Positions 42,686-51,457 of a stretch of 64,000 nt of DNA are shown here, one piece after another. How positions within the stretch are numbered: position 1 is the first letter of the stretch; every line of letters starts with the position of its first letter. The stretch is from Streptomyces flavofungini. Its GTDB lineage: Bacteria; Actinomycetota; Actinomycetes; Streptomycetales; Streptomycetaceae. The stretch lies in the NCBI RefSeq assembly GCF_030388665.1, contig NZ_CP128846.1, positions 3,202,001-3,266,000 on the forward strand. The letters run 5' to 3'. The notes beneath the pieces were generated by a model. The model saw nothing but the letters and a program-made list of their open reading frames with translations, was not told where the DNA came from and searched no databases. A program made the translations under genes and the position numbers.

Positions 42686-43270
42686 TCAGTCCAGGGCCAC
42701 GGACCTGCGCAGCGGATCGCGCAGGTCCGTGCCGCCGGTCAGCCAGCGCTCCTGGAGAGCCCCCGCGCCGTGCACCCGCTTCCACGCCGCCTCGTTGGGC
42801 GTCATCGGAAGGAGCGGCAGGAACCGGACGGGGTCCATGAGCGCGTCCAGGTCCAGGTCCTCGACGAGGCCGCCCGGCTCGGCGACGAGCACCGAGGTGA
42901 ACGGGGCGCCCGGCCACAGCGGCTCACCCACGTCGAGCGAGGCCCCCGGCGCGACCACGAGTCCTTCCACCTGCGGCGAAGCGGCGAGCACGGCCAGCGG
43001 GCGCAGCACCTTGTCGGTGTCGACGAGGCCGCCGCGCACGGAGAGGACCAACTCCGCGCGCGGGCCCTTGACCGGGTCGGCGAGCACGGCCGTGGGGTCG
43101 GTCATCGGGTGGGCGGACATGCCGAGCGTGGCGTACCGCACGACGTCCCCGTCCGTGAAGCGCAACACTTCGATGCGGTCCGTGCCCAGGAACGTCACCG
43201 CCGCGCGTGCGTCCGGTTCCCCCAGGCCACTTCGCATCCGGGCCTCGACCAGCGCAAGAACATCAGCCAT
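42686..43270 (-). CDS. SUFU (suppressor of fused)-domain protein
   Basis: A 194-aa protein: VTFLGTDRIEVLRFTDGDVVRYATLGMS, ELVLSVRGG and FLPLLPMTPNEAAWKR match bacterial suppressor-of-fused domain proteins. These often appear as immunity-like or regulatory proteins; no toxin partner is adjacent here, so function is open. The ATG at 43270 has no SD, but TATGCT ends 6 nt before it, with TTTACC 16 bp further up: a probable leaderless gene. Longer in-frame starts exist but lie in the promoter. Confidence 0.82.
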   Translation of the reverse strand: MADVLALVEARMRSGLGEPDARAAVTFLGTDRIEVLRFTDGDVVRYATLGMSAHPMTDPTAVLADPVKGPRAELVLSVRGGLVDTDKVLRPLAVLAASPQVEGLVVAPGASLDVGEPLWPGAPFTSVLVAEPGGLVEDLDLDALMDPVRFLPLLPMTPNEAAWKRVHGAGALQERWLTGGTDLRDPLRRSVALD

Positions 43271-43748
43271 GACGCGAGCATAGAACTCGTCAGTGATGGG
43301 TAAAGGTGGGGGTTCGGCTGCTGGTCGGCTGATACTGTTGGCCGCTGGCCCGGGCAGCACGCAGAAGCGTCGCCTTCAAGCCCGGACGCAGGAGACGGCG
43401 CCTCGCGCGCCAGGGACCTCCCCTACGGGGGACCGGCCGGAGGAGGTGGGGCTGCAGTGGATCGAAGTCGACCGTGCAGTACCACTCGCTCTTCCGCCCG
43501 CTGAACGTCCCGCAGCAGCGTCGCTGCGGCCGCGCGCACGGCCTCCCCGGACGATCCGTCCGCATCCGGCCTGTGCCGCGCACGACGGAAGAGCACCGCG
43601 TTTCACCTGATCTGCATCAGTAGCGTTGCTGCCACCGCGACCGTGCGGTGCTCCCCGCTTTGAGGACGTGCCAGAACCGCAGCAGGACGTCCCCATTCCG
43701 GGCAGTTCCACCCGTCGCCGGCGGCCCTTTCGTCGAAGGAGCCTGCCC
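43271..43748. promoter_or_regulatory. 478-bp region: SUFU promoter and long CorA leader
   Basis: On the plus strand, a GATACT hexamer (43331-43336) would give a CorA leader of about 400 nt. The leader contains strong local hairpins, for example GACCTCCCC-TAC-GGGGGACC near 43407, CTGCAG...TGCAG near 43450, and repeated GAGGACGT/AGGACGT. A Mg-responsive RNA is possible, but I do not recognise the M-box. No protein gene is supported. Confidence 0.5.
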
Positions 43749-44864
43749 ATGTCGATGATCCGTGACCTGCGTGACGCCGTGCGCCCGTCCCAGCGCAAGG
43801 ACAGCACCTCCTACAGCTCGTACGACACCACCCGCGACCCCAGCGCCGTCTCCGCCGTCGTCGACTGCGCCGTCTACCGCGACGGCCGCCGCGTCGCCTG
43901 CGACGACACCCTCACGCCGCACGAGGCGATGCTCCAGGTGCGCCGCGACGGCGGCTTCGCCTGGATCGGCCTGCACGAGCCGACGGAGGCCGAGTTCGCC
44001 GGGATCGCCGCCGAGTTCGGGCTGCACCCGCTGGCCGTGGAGGACGCCGTCCACGCCCACCAGCGGCCCAAGCTGGAGCGCTACGACGACACGCTCTTCA
44101 CGGTCTTCAAGACCATCCACTACGTGGAGCACGCCGAACTCACCGCCACCAGCGAGGTCGTCGAGACCGGCGAGGTCATGTGCTTCACCGGCCGGGACTT
44201 CTTCATCACCGTCCGCCACGGCGGCCACGGCTCGCTGCGCGCCCTGCGCCGCCGCCTCCAGGACGAGCCCGAACTGCTCGCCAAGGGCCCCTCGTCGGTC
44301 CTGCACACCATCGCCGACCACGTCGTCGACGGCTATCTCGCGGTCGCCGACGCCATGCAGGTCGACATCGACGACGTCGAGAACGAGGTGTTCGCGGCCA
44401 CCGGCAAGGGCGTCTCGCGCGGTGTCGACGCCGGGCGGATCTACCAGCTCAAGCGCGAGGTCCTGGAGTTCAAGCGCGCGGTGTCGCCGCTGCTGCGCCC
44501 CATGCAGCTCCTCAGCGAGCGGCCCATGCGGCTCGTCGACCCCGACATCCAGAAGTACTTCCGCGACGTCGCCGACCACCTCGCGCGCGTCCAGGAGCAG
44601 GTCCTCGGCTTCGACGAGCTCCTCAACTCCATCCTTCAGGCCAACCTCGCCCAGGCCGCCGTCGCGCAGAACGAGGACATGCGCAAGATCACGTCCTGGG
44701 CGGCCATCATCGCCGTACCGACGGCCGTGTGCGGCGTCTACGGCATGAACTTCGACCACATGCCGGAGCTGCACTGGCGGTTCGGCTACCCGATGGTCCT
44801 CGGCCTGATCGCCACCGTCTGCTACACGATCCACCGCACCCTCAAGCGCAACGGCTGGCTGTGA
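43749..44864 (+). CDS. corA: Magnesium/cobalt transporter CorA
   Basis: A 371-aa CorA-family channel. The long N-terminal cytoplasmic domain (HPLAVEDAVHAHQRPKLERYDDTLFTVFKT) is followed by two C-terminal membrane helices around the selectivity motif VYGMNFDHMPEL. The C-terminus TLKRNGWL is basic, as usual. AAGGAG lies 8 nt before ATG 43749. It imports Mg2+ (also Co2+ or Ni2+). Nearby genes 46612-48460 encode a soluble MgtE-N/CBS protein and a DUF1003 protein, suggesting a Mg homeostasis neighbourhood; mycobacteria keep the same grouping near Rv1239c. Confidence 0.96.
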   Translation: MSMIRDLRDAVRPSQRKDSTSYSSYDTTRDPSAVSAVVDCAVYRDGRRVACDDTLTPHEAMLQVRRDGGFAWIGLHEPTEAEFAGIAAEFGLHPLAVEDAVHAHQRPKLERYDDTLFTVFKTIHYVEHAELTATSEVVETGEVMCFTGRDFFITVRHGGHGSLRALRRRLQDEPELLAKGPSSVLHTIADHVVDGYLAVADAMQVDIDDVENEVFAATGKGVSRGVDAGRIYQLKREVLEFKRAVSPLLRPMQLLSERPMRLVDPDIQKYFRDVADHLARVQEQVLGFDELLNSILQANLAQAAVAQNEDMRKITSWAAIIAVPTAVCGVYGMNFDHMPELHWRFGYPMVLGLIATVCYTIHRTLKRNGWL

Positions 44865-44972
44865 GCCTCGGGCGCCGCGTCGCGCTGCGCGCCCGGCGCT
44901 CGTCCGCAACCGCCGCACAGGCCTCGAAAAGCCCCTCCGGCGCCTCAGAGCCAGGTCGTTAAGCTGTTCCGC

Positions 44973-45506
44973 ATGACTGCTGACGCCCTGTTCGACCGCG
45001 CCCTCGTCGAGGAGGCCACGAAGAAGTCGGGGCTGATCTGGGTGCGCGGTGCCGCGCCCGACGGCCCCGTCCGGGCCCTGTGGCACGTGTGGGTCGACGG
45101 CGCGGCTCACCTCGTCGGGGACGGCCCCGGCGAGCAGCCGCTGCCGGACCTCGTCGACGGGGCGGGCGCCGAAGTGACCGTGCGCAGCAAGGACAAGGGC
45201 GGCCGCGTGATCGCCTGGAGCGCGACGGTGGCGGAGCTCGCGCCGCGCTCCGAGGCCTGGGAGGCGGCCGTCGCCGAACTCAAGGGCAAGCGCTTGAACG
45301 CCCCCGACGGGGAGCAGATGGTGGAGCGCTGGGCCGCGGAGTGCCGGGTGCTGCGGCTGACGCCGGGCGCGGCGAGCACGGACCTGCCGGACGGCTCCCT
45401 CGCGGCGGCCCCGCTGCCGACGGACGCGACGACCCGCAAGCCCGTCCCCGCGGCGCTGCCGAAGCTGCTCCTCGGCCGCAGGAAGAAGCAGAAGAAGCAG
45501 CGGTGA
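44973..45506 (+). CDS. Conserved hypothetical protein (split-barrel-like)
   Basis: A 177-aa protein. The sequence ALWHVWVDGAAHLVGDGPGEQPLP and GRVIAWSATVAEL resembles a PNPOx-like split barrel, but no cofactor motif is clear. The C-terminus is basic (LLLGRRKKQKKQR), suggesting nucleic-acid or membrane contact. TAAGCT ends 7 nt before ATG 44973, so the mRNA is likely leaderless. It follows corA by 108 bp. Function unknown. Confidence 0.8.
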   Translation: MTADALFDRALVEEATKKSGLIWVRGAAPDGPVRALWHVWVDGAAHLVGDGPGEQPLPDLVDGAGAEVTVRSKDKGGRVIAWSATVAELAPRSEAWEAAVAELKGKRLNAPDGEQMVERWAAECRVLRLTPGAASTDLPDGSLAAAPLPTDATTRKPVPAALPKLLLGRRKKQKKQR

Positions 45507-45561
45507 GGAGGTCGGCCCGCGCCGCCTGGGAAGCGGTGAGGAAGGCGGCCCGCGCCGCCTG
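45503..45561 (+). repeat. 33-bp imperfect tandem duplication at a gene 3' end
   Basis: GTGAGGAGGTCGGCCCGCGC (45503) recurs as GTGAGGAAGGCGGCCCGCGC (45536), followed by CGCC in both. The first copy carries the stop codon of the preceding gene. Confidence 0.88.
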
Positions 45562-45575
45562 AGCACCGCGTCCCC

Positions 45576-46364
45576 TCACTGCGTGGGCAGTTGCTTGCCG
45601 TAGTCCACCGTCTCGTCCTTGCCGGGCTCCTCCAGGACGAACTCCTTGCCCCACTCGACGAACCGCAGCGTGCCCGCGCCGCCCGCGCGCTGGAGCCGCA
45701 GCGGATACGGCTTGCCCTCCAGGGACACGTCCAGCGTGCCGCCCGCGCCCTCGTCCCCGGCGATCTTGATGACGCGCCGCGTGCCCGAGTCGGACCGCTC
45801 CCCCTTCGACAGCTTCCCGTGCAGCGCGAGCGTGCCGTCGAGCATCAGGTCCTTGTCGGTGAAGCCGCTCAGCTGCTGGTACGAGGGGTCGCCCGCGGGC
45901 ACCTTCACGAACTTGCCGTTGAGCTTCGCCGCCGCCGACCGGTCGCCCGCCGAGCCGCCCGCCTTCCCCTCGGCGCCCCCGGTCTCGTCCTGGTGCTTCC
46001 AGAAGCCCGAGTCGGCCTTCAGATACAGGTGCTCGCCGACCCGGAGCAGCTGAAACGTCCCGCCCTTGAACGTCACCGAGCCCTCGCCGCCCGAGGCCTT
46101 GAGGCGCATGTCGAGCTTGTACGTCTGGCCCTTGCTGACGATGGTGCCGGACAGGCGGACCGCGTCGGCGCCCTTGGCCGCCTCCCGCGTCTTGCTCTGG
46201 ATCTTCGCCGCGGACAGCTTGCCCACGCCGTTGGTGCCCGCGTCGGGGTCCTCGCCGCCGCCTCCGCAGCCGGTCAGCCCGGCACAGCCCGCCACGAGCG
46301 CCGCGCATACCACGGTCACCCGCGCCGGCCTTCGGGTTCGGCGGGCCTGTCGCATCGCAGTCAC
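45576..46364 (-). CDS. Secreted lipoprotein, LppX/LprAFG-like
   Basis: A 262-aa lipoprotein with arginine-rich start, signal segment and lipobox GLTGC (Cys33). The mature part alternates strands (SKGQTYKLDMRLKASGGEGSVTFKGG, LLRVGEHLYLKADSGFWKHQ) as in LolA/LppX-like folds, with low-complexity inserts rich in Gly/Glu. A similar protein is encoded at 3396-4088. Ligand unknown. GTG 46364 is taken as start; an ATG three codons in is possible. It is divergent from the PRC/MgtE-N/CBS gene. Confidence 0.85.
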   Translation of the reverse strand: MTAMRQARRTRRPARVTVVCAALVAGCAGLTGCGGGGEDPDAGTNGVGKLSAAKIQSKTREAAKGADAVRLSGTIVSKGQTYKLDMRLKASGGEGSVTFKGGTFQLLRVGEHLYLKADSGFWKHQDETGGAEGKAGGSAGDRSAAAKLNGKFVKVPAGDPSYQQLSGFTDKDLMLDGTLALHGKLSKGERSDSGTRRVIKIAGDEGAGGTLDVSLEGKPYPLRLQRAGGAGTLRFVEWGKEFVLEEPGKDETVDYGKQLPTQ

Positions 46365-46472
46365 AGGTGGCGCTGCCTCTCGTGCGGACGTCCTCTACGG
46401 CGGTGGTCGTAACGCGCGGCTACGGCCTGGCGTACCGCAGCGTACCGGTGTGCCGGGCGTGTCTTTGAGCCC

Positions 46473-46545
46473 GTCCGTACGGACCTCTCACCAGGCCGGA
46501 TGCGGCTCGCAGGGGCTAGCCTGGGGCGCGTACGAAAGATCGTAC
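46473..46545. promoter_or_regulatory. Palindromes in the 46.4-46.6 kb divergent region
   Basis: GTCCGTACGGAC (46473-46484) is a perfect palindrome and GTACGA-AAGA-TCGTAC (46530-46545) a perfect 6-bp inverted repeat. The latter lies just after a TAGCCT -10-like hexamer, a good position for a repressor site. Confidence 0.45.
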
Positions 46546-46611
46546 AAATGCACCTGAAAGCGACATGAATCGATACGACCAGCGGTAGTGAGCAGCAGGG
46601 AGGCGCCGCGC

Positions 46612-47889
46612 ATGGCGGCAAGCGCGCCCCGGATCTTCGTCTCGCACCTGGCGGGCACCGCCGTCTTCGACCCGAACGGCGACGAGGTGGGCCGGGTGCG
46701 GGACCTCGTCGTCATGCTCAGGGTGGGCCGCAGGCCGCCGCGGCTGCTCGGCCTCGTCGTGGAACTCGCCACGCGCCGCCACATCTTCCTGCCCATCACC
46801 CGGGTCACCGGCATCGAGTCGGGCCAGGTCATCACCACCGGCGTGCTGAACGTGCGGCGCTTCGAGCAGCGCCCGACCGAGCGGCTGATCCTCGGCGAGA
46901 TGCTGGACCGCCGGGTGCGCCTGGTGGAGAGCGGGGAGGAGGTGACGGTCCTCGACATCTCCGTGCAGCGGCTTCCGGCCCGCCGTGACTGGGAGGCGGA
47001 CCGGGTCTTCGTCAGAAAGGGCAAGGGCGGGGCCTTCCGGCGCAAGGGCGAGACGCTGACCGTGGACTGGGCGGCGGTGGACGGGTTCTCCCTGGAGGAG
47101 CACGGGCAGGGCGCGGAGAGCCTGCTCGCCACGTTCGAGCAGCTGCGCCCCGCCGACCTCGCCAACGTGCTGCACCACCTGTCGCCGAAGCGGCGCGCGG
47201 AGATCGCCGCCGCGCTCGACGACGACCGGCTCGCGGACGTCCTGGAGGAACTGCCGGAGGACGACCAGATCGAGATCCTCGGTGCCCTCAAGGAGGAGCG
47301 CGCCGCCGACGTCCTGGAGGCGATGGACCCGGACGACGCCGCCGACCTCCTCGCCGAACTGCCGGAGGAGGACAAGGAGCGCCTGCTCACCCTGATGCAG
47401 CCGGCCGACGCGGCCGACGTGCGCCGCCTGATGGCGTACGAGGAGCGCACGGCGGGCGGCCTGATGACGACCGAGCCGATCGTGCTGCGCCCGGACGCCA
47501 CGGTCGCCGACGCCCTCGCGCGGGTGCGCCAGGAGGACCTCTCCCCCGCGCTCGCCGCGCAGGTGTACGTGTGCCGCCCGCCGGACGAGACCCCGACCGG
47601 CAAGTACCTGGGCGCCGTGCACTTCCAGCGCCTCCTGCGCGACCCGCCGTACACGCTCGTCGGCTCGATCCTCGACGACGACCTGCGGCCGCTGCGCCCG
47701 GAGGCCGAGCTGCCGGTCGTGGCGGGCTTCTTCGCCGCGTACGACATGGTGTCGGCGCCCGTCGTCGACGAGAGCGGTTCGCTGCTCGGCGCGGTCACCG
47801 TCGACGACGTCCTGGACCACATGCTGCCCGAGGACTGGCGGGAGACGGAGTACCACCTCCAGGAGGGGGCCGGTCATGGCGGCGACTGA
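46612..47889 (+). CDS. PRC-barrel / MgtE-N / CBS protein without membrane domain
   Basis: A 425-aa soluble protein. The N-terminal region (FVSHLAGTAVFDPNGDEVGRVRDLVV) is PRC-barrel-like; the centre has MgtE N-terminal superhelix repeats (LADVLEELPEDDQIEILGAL, DDAADLLAELPEEDKERLL); then a pair of CBS motifs (VDESGSLLGAVTVDDVLDHML). In MgtE these parts sense Mg2+ and gate a membrane pore, but no pore domain follows here. GGGAGG lies 8 nt before ATG 46612; GTG 46588 is an alternative. It overlaps the DUF1003 gene by 14 nt, so the two may form one complex. Confidence 0.92.
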   Translation: MAASAPRIFVSHLAGTAVFDPNGDEVGRVRDLVVMLRVGRRPPRLLGLVVELATRRHIFLPITRVTGIESGQVITTGVLNVRRFEQRPTERLILGEMLDRRVRLVESGEEVTVLDISVQRLPARRDWEADRVFVRKGKGGAFRRKGETLTVDWAAVDGFSLEEHGQGAESLLATFEQLRPADLANVLHHLSPKRRAEIAAALDDDRLADVLEELPEDDQIEILGALKEERAADVLEAMDPDDAADLLAELPEEDKERLLTLMQPADAADVRRLMAYEERTAGGLMTTEPIVLRPDATVADALARVRQEDLSPALAAQVYVCRPPDETPTGKYLGAVHFQRLLRDPPYTLVGSILDDDLRPLRPEAELPVVAGFFAAYDMVSAPVVDESGSLLGAVTVDDVLDHMLPEDWRETEYHLQEGAGHGGD

Positions 47890-48460
47890 GCGGGAGCGCG
47901 ACCGGGAGCGCGAGGGCAGGGACCGGGGCCGGGAGCGGGACGGCCGGGGGCGGTTCCGGCTCGATCAACCGCGCGCGCCGCGCCGCAAGCTGCTTCCCGA
48001 CTACGACCCAGAGGCCTTCGGGCGGCTCTCGGAGCGGATCGCGCGCTTCCTCGGGACGGGCCGGTTCATCGTCTGGATGACGGTCGTCATCGTCATGTGG
48101 GTCGTCTGGAACGTCTCCGCCCCGGCCGGTCTGCGCTTCGACCAGTACCCCTTCATCTTCCTGACCCTGATGCTCTCCCTCCAGGCCTCGTACGCCGCCC
48201 CGCTGATCCTGCTCGCGCAGAACCGCCAGGACGACCGCGACCGCGTCACCCACGAGCAGGACCGCAAGAGCAACGAGCGGTCCATCGCCGACACCGAGTA
48301 CCTCACCCGCGAGATCGCCTCCCTGCGCCTCGGCCTCGGCGAGGTCGCCACCCGCGACTGGATCCGCTCCGAACTCCAGGACCTGGTCAAGGAGCTGGAG
48401 GAGCAGCGCGGCGTATTCCCGTCCGACGAGGGTCGGGTACGTGACGTAGGCGACCGCTGA
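47876..48460 (+). CDS. DUF1003 membrane protein
   Basis: A 194-aa protein. A highly charged Arg/Glu N-terminus (RERDREREGRDRGRERDG) is followed by the DUF1003 core with two helices (FIVWMTVVIVMWVVWNV, YPFIFLTLMLSLQASYAAPLILLAQ) and a coiled C-terminus. The ATG is preceded by AGGAGG inside the upstream gene, so translation is coupled to it. With the MgtE-N/CBS protein supplying a sensor and this protein two membrane helices, a split Mg-sensing unit is conceivable; that is inference. Confidence 0.92.
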   Translation: MAATERERDREREGRDRGRERDGRGRFRLDQPRAPRRKLLPDYDPEAFGRLSERIARFLGTGRFIVWMTVVIVMWVVWNVSAPAGLRFDQYPFIFLTLMLSLQASYAAPLILLAQNRQDDRDRVTHEQDRKSNERSIADTEYLTREIASLRLGLGEVATRDWIRSELQDLVKELEEQRGVFPSDEGRVRDVGDR

Positions 48461-48503
48461 CAGCCCTTTCCCGGCCCCTCCTACTGGGCCGTACCATCGT
48501 CGT

Positions 48504-49637
48504 ATGGCTACGGAAGACGCGGTGCGCGAAGCACTGGCGACGGTGAACGACCCCGAGATCCAGCGACCCATCACCGAGTTGGGGATGGTCAAATCGGTGG
48601 AGATCGGCGCGGACGGCGCGGTCGCCGTCACCGTCTACTTGACGGTCTCCGGCTGCCCCATGCGCGAGACGATCACGAAGAACGTCACGGACGCGGTCGC
48701 CGCCGTCGAGGGCGTCACGCGCGTCGACGTCACCCTGGACGTGATGAGCGACGAGCAGCGCAAGGAGCTGGCCGCGGCGCTGCGCGGCGGCACCGCCGAG
48801 CGTGAGGTCCCCTTCGCCAAGCCGGGCTCCCTGACCCGGGTCTACGCGGTCGCCTCCGGCAAGGGCGGCGTCGGCAAGTCGTCCGTGACGGTGAACCTCG
48901 CGGCGGCGATGGCCGCCGACGGCCTGAAGGTCGGCGTCGTGGACGCGGACATCTACGGCCACAGCGTGCCGCGCATGCTGGGCGCCGAGGGGCGCCCCAC
49001 CCAGGTCGAGAACATGATCATGCCGCCGTCCGCGAACGGCGTGAAGGTCATCTCCATCGGCATGTTCACCCCCGGCAACGCGCCGGTGGTCTGGCGCGGC
49101 CCGATGCTGCACCGCGCGCTCCAGCAGTTCCTCGCCGACGTCTTCTGGGGCGACCTGGACGTGCTGCTCCTGGACCTGCCGCCGGGCACGGGCGACATCG
49201 CGATCTCCGTCGCCCAGCTCGTCCCGAACGCCGAGATCCTGGTCGTCACCACCCCGCAGCAGGCCGCCGCCGAGGTCGCCGAGCGCGCGGGCTCCATCGC
49301 CGTGCAGACCCACCAGAAGATCGTCGGCGTGGTCGAGAACATGTCCGGGCTGCCCTGCCCGCACTGCGACGAGATGGTCGACGTGTTCGGCACCGGCGGC
49401 GGCCAGAAGGTCGCCGAAGGCCTGACGAAGACCACGGGCGCGACCGTGCCGGTGCTCGGCTCCATCCCGATCGACGTGCGCCTGCGCGAGGGCGGCGACG
49501 AGGGCAAGCCGGTCGTCCTGACCGACCCGGAGTCCCCCGCGGGCTCGGCGCTGCGCGCGATCGCGGGCAAGCTGGGCGGCCGCCAGCGGGGGCTCTCGGG
49601 GATGTCGCTGGGGATCACGCCCAGGAACAAGTTCTGA
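48504..49637 (+). CDS. mrp: Mrp/ApbC-type Fe-S carrier ATPase
   Basis: A 377-aa protein. An N-terminal MIP18/DUF59 domain (residues 1-90) is followed by a P-loop ATPase with deviant Walker A SGKGGVGKSS near residue 117, DADIYGHSVPRMLG, LLDLPPGTGDIA and the cysteine pair CPHC in MSGLPCPHCDEM. Mrp proteins bind and deliver iron-sulfur clusters. The start has no SD, and TACCAT ends 6 nt before the ATG, suggesting leaderless translation. Neighbouring tatB, htrA and the sigma factor are arranged as around mrp in M. tuberculosis. Confidence 0.95.
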   Translation: MATEDAVREALATVNDPEIQRPITELGMVKSVEIGADGAVAVTVYLTVSGCPMRETITKNVTDAVAAVEGVTRVDVTLDVMSDEQRKELAAALRGGTAEREVPFAKPGSLTRVYAVASGKGGVGKSSVTVNLAAAMAADGLKVGVVDADIYGHSVPRMLGAEGRPTQVENMIMPPSANGVKVISIGMFTPGNAPVVWRGPMLHRALQQFLADVFWGDLDVLLLDLPPGTGDIAISVAQLVPNAEILVVTTPQQAAAEVAERAGSIAVQTHQKIVGVVENMSGLPCPHCDEMVDVFGTGGGQKVAEGLTKTTGATVPVLGSIPIDVRLREGGDEGKPVVLTDPESPAGSALRAIAGKLGGRQRGLSGMSLGITPRNKF

Positions 49638-49670
49638 CGGCTGCGAGAAGGCCGGACGGAGGCATGACCA

Positions 49671-49709
49671 GCCCGTCCGGCGATTGAGGACGAGGCGCGA
49701 AGCGCCGAT
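49671..49709 (+). repeat. Dispersed intergenic element, copy 3
   Basis: 39-bp copy beginning GCCCGTCCGGCGATT with core GAGGACGAGGCGCGAAGCGC, directly downstream of the mrp stop and between convergent genes, where its hairpin may end transcription. Confidence 0.95.
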
Positions 49710-49778
49710 CGGCGTCCGCGCGAGTGTGGGGCACCGTCAAGACGAACGGCGCCCCACACCCCTTACCGGTCCGGAGGA

Positions 49779-50450
49779 CTACCCCGCGTACTCGGCGATG
49801 TCCTTGATCACCGAGAAGCCGAGGCCGTACGCGCTCATGCCGCGCCCGTACGCCCCCAGATGCACCCCTCCCTCGGTGGACCCGGCGAGCACCCAGCCGT
49901 ACTCGGACTCCCGGTAGTGGAACGAGGTCGGGACCCCGTCCACGGGCAGGGAGAGCGTCGACCAGTCGGGCCCGCGCAGGTCGTCCGCGAGGACCCAGGC
50001 GGTCTCCGTCTGCTGGTCGAGCCAGTCGTCCCGCAGGCTGTGGTCCATCTGTCCGGGCCAGGTGAAGGACAGCAGCCCCACCCCGGCGAGCCAGGCCGCG
50101 GAGGACACCGAGGTCGCCTCCAGGACGCCGGTGCCGTCGGCGCTGCGCCGCACCGGGTTGGCGGCGATGGTCACCACGACCGCGAACCGCTCCTTGTCGC
50201 CGTTCCCGAAGGAACCCTCCGCCCTGACCGACGGCTCGTCACCGTGACCGATGGAGCCGTGCTCGACGGCCCCGTCCGCGGCGGTGCCGACCTGCATCAG
50301 CCAGCGCGGTCCCGTGAAGGCCTCGTCCAGGCCGTACCAGGGGAAGGGCGCCAGCAGGTAGCCGTCGACCGTGCGCCGGGCGGAGGGCACCGCTCGCGCG
50401 GCACCATCCGCGGCTGGCGCCTGCGCGCCCACCCGACTTGTCGTCTCCAT
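49779..50450 (-). CDS. Conserved hypothetical protein
   Basis: A 223-aa protein, soluble, rich in aromatic residues (VDGYLLAPFPWYGLDEAFTGPRW, STLSLPVDGVPTSFHYRESEYGWVLAG). No known motif, signal or membrane helix. ATG 50450 (METTSR) is chosen since GGAGG lies upstream (11 nt); a longer TTG reading to 50525 is less likely. It is located between mrp and tatB, where mycobacteria also carry a conserved hypothetical gene, but homology is not claimed. Confidence 0.72.
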   Translation of the reverse strand: METTSRVGAQAPAADGAARAVPSARRTVDGYLLAPFPWYGLDEAFTGPRWLMQVGTAADGAVEHGSIGHGDEPSVRAEGSFGNGDKERFAVVVTIAANPVRRSADGTGVLEATSVSSAAWLAGVGLLSFTWPGQMDHSLRDDWLDQQTETAWVLADDLRGPDWSTLSLPVDGVPTSFHYRESEYGWVLAGSTEGGVHLGAYGRGMSAYGLGFSVIKDIAEYAG

Positions 50451-50706
50451 GTACCCGGCCGCCTCCTCGCTCTCGTCGGTCCGGAGCGGCCCGCCCCCCT
50501 CGGGCGTCCTCACGCCGGACAACAAGGCAGGATAGCCACACCGATTCCGGATGCCGGTGAACCGGTCGGCGGAAGAGGTGTTCGCGACGGCCCCGACCAG
50601 GCCGTACCGGGCGCCGGGCGGTGCATCTCGGACACACTCCGGCGCACGCGGGCGCCGGGGGTGGCGCGGGGTTTCGCCGGAACGCGGTGCGGGGCCGCCG
50701 GTGACG

Positions 50707-51195
50707 TCAGGTGGCGTCGACGTCGAACGGCGGCGGGTCGCCTGCCGCCGGTTTTCCGGGCTCGGACCGCTTCTCCATGTCGATACGGCCCCCGCCGGAG
50801 CCGTTCGCCGAGGCGGTCGAGGACCCCGCGGAGCCCGCGGTCCGGCTGCCCGAGTCCTCGCCGGAATCGCTGTCGCGGCCGTGCACGGCGTCCGCGACTT
50901 CGGCCATTTCCTTCTTCAGGTCGAAGCCGTTGCGGATTTCCTTCAGGCCGAGATCGTCGTTCTCCATCTGCTTCCGGATGAACTTCTTCGGGTTCAGGTC
51001 TTCGAACTCGAAGTCCTTGAATTCCGGGCCCAGTTCATTCCGTATGTCCTGCTTCGCGCTGTCGGAGAATTGGCGGATCTTGCGAATGGTCCGCGTGATG
51101 TCCTGAATGAGCTTCGGCAGCTTGTCCGGGCCGAAGATGAGCACGGCGAGGATGACCAGCGTCACTATCTCGAGTGCGCCAATGTCGTTGAACAC
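50707..51195 (-). CDS. tatB: Sec-independent translocase protein TatB
   Basis: A 162-aa protein with the short N-terminal helix and hinge LVILAVLIFGPDKLPKLI, then an amphipathic helix (TRTIRKIRQFSDSAKQDIRNEL) and a charged tail, all as in TatB. It joins TatC to recognise twin-arginine signal peptides. AAGGAG lies upstream of GTG 51195. It is placed downstream of htrA on the same strand (262 bp apart), as in the mycobacterial sigE-rseA-htrA-tatB cluster. Confidence 0.94.
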   Translation of the reverse strand: MFNDIGALEIVTLVILAVLIFGPDKLPKLIQDITRTIRKIRQFSDSAKQDIRNELGPEFKDFEFEDLNPKKFIRKQMENDDLGLKEIRNGFDLKKEMAEVADAVHGRDSDSGEDSGSRTAGSAGSSTASANGSGGGRIDMEKRSEPGKPAAGDPPPFDVDAT

Positions 51196-51457
51196 CTTGA
51201 AAGCTCCTTGCCGTCCGGACCGGGTCTACGGTACCCGCCGTGGCTGTCCGTCCGGTAGCCGCAGGGCGACAACGCGGTCAACGCGGGCGGGGCGCCCGAG
51301 CGCTGGACCAGCGGGGTCGGAGCGCCCAGGGCCGCCCCGGGCCGCCCGGGGGCCGGACCGGGCGAGGCCCGCGGACCGCCCGCCCGGCGTCTCCGTGGGT
51401 CCCCGGCGTCCCGCTGCTCCCCGGCCTCCCCGCCGGTCCCGCTCGCCCGCCTCCCCG

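Noticed and set aside
42686..43270. Toxin-immunity pair based on the SUFU domain
   Set aside because: No polymorphic toxin or secretion gene is next to it.
43293..43610. Plus-strand 105-codon reading frame between the SUFU and corA genes
   Set aside because: No SD, no recognisable motif, irregular codon use; more likely part of the corA leader.
43271..43748. M-box (ykoK) riboswitch before corA
   Set aside because: I could not find the conserved M-box core; only generic hairpins are visible.
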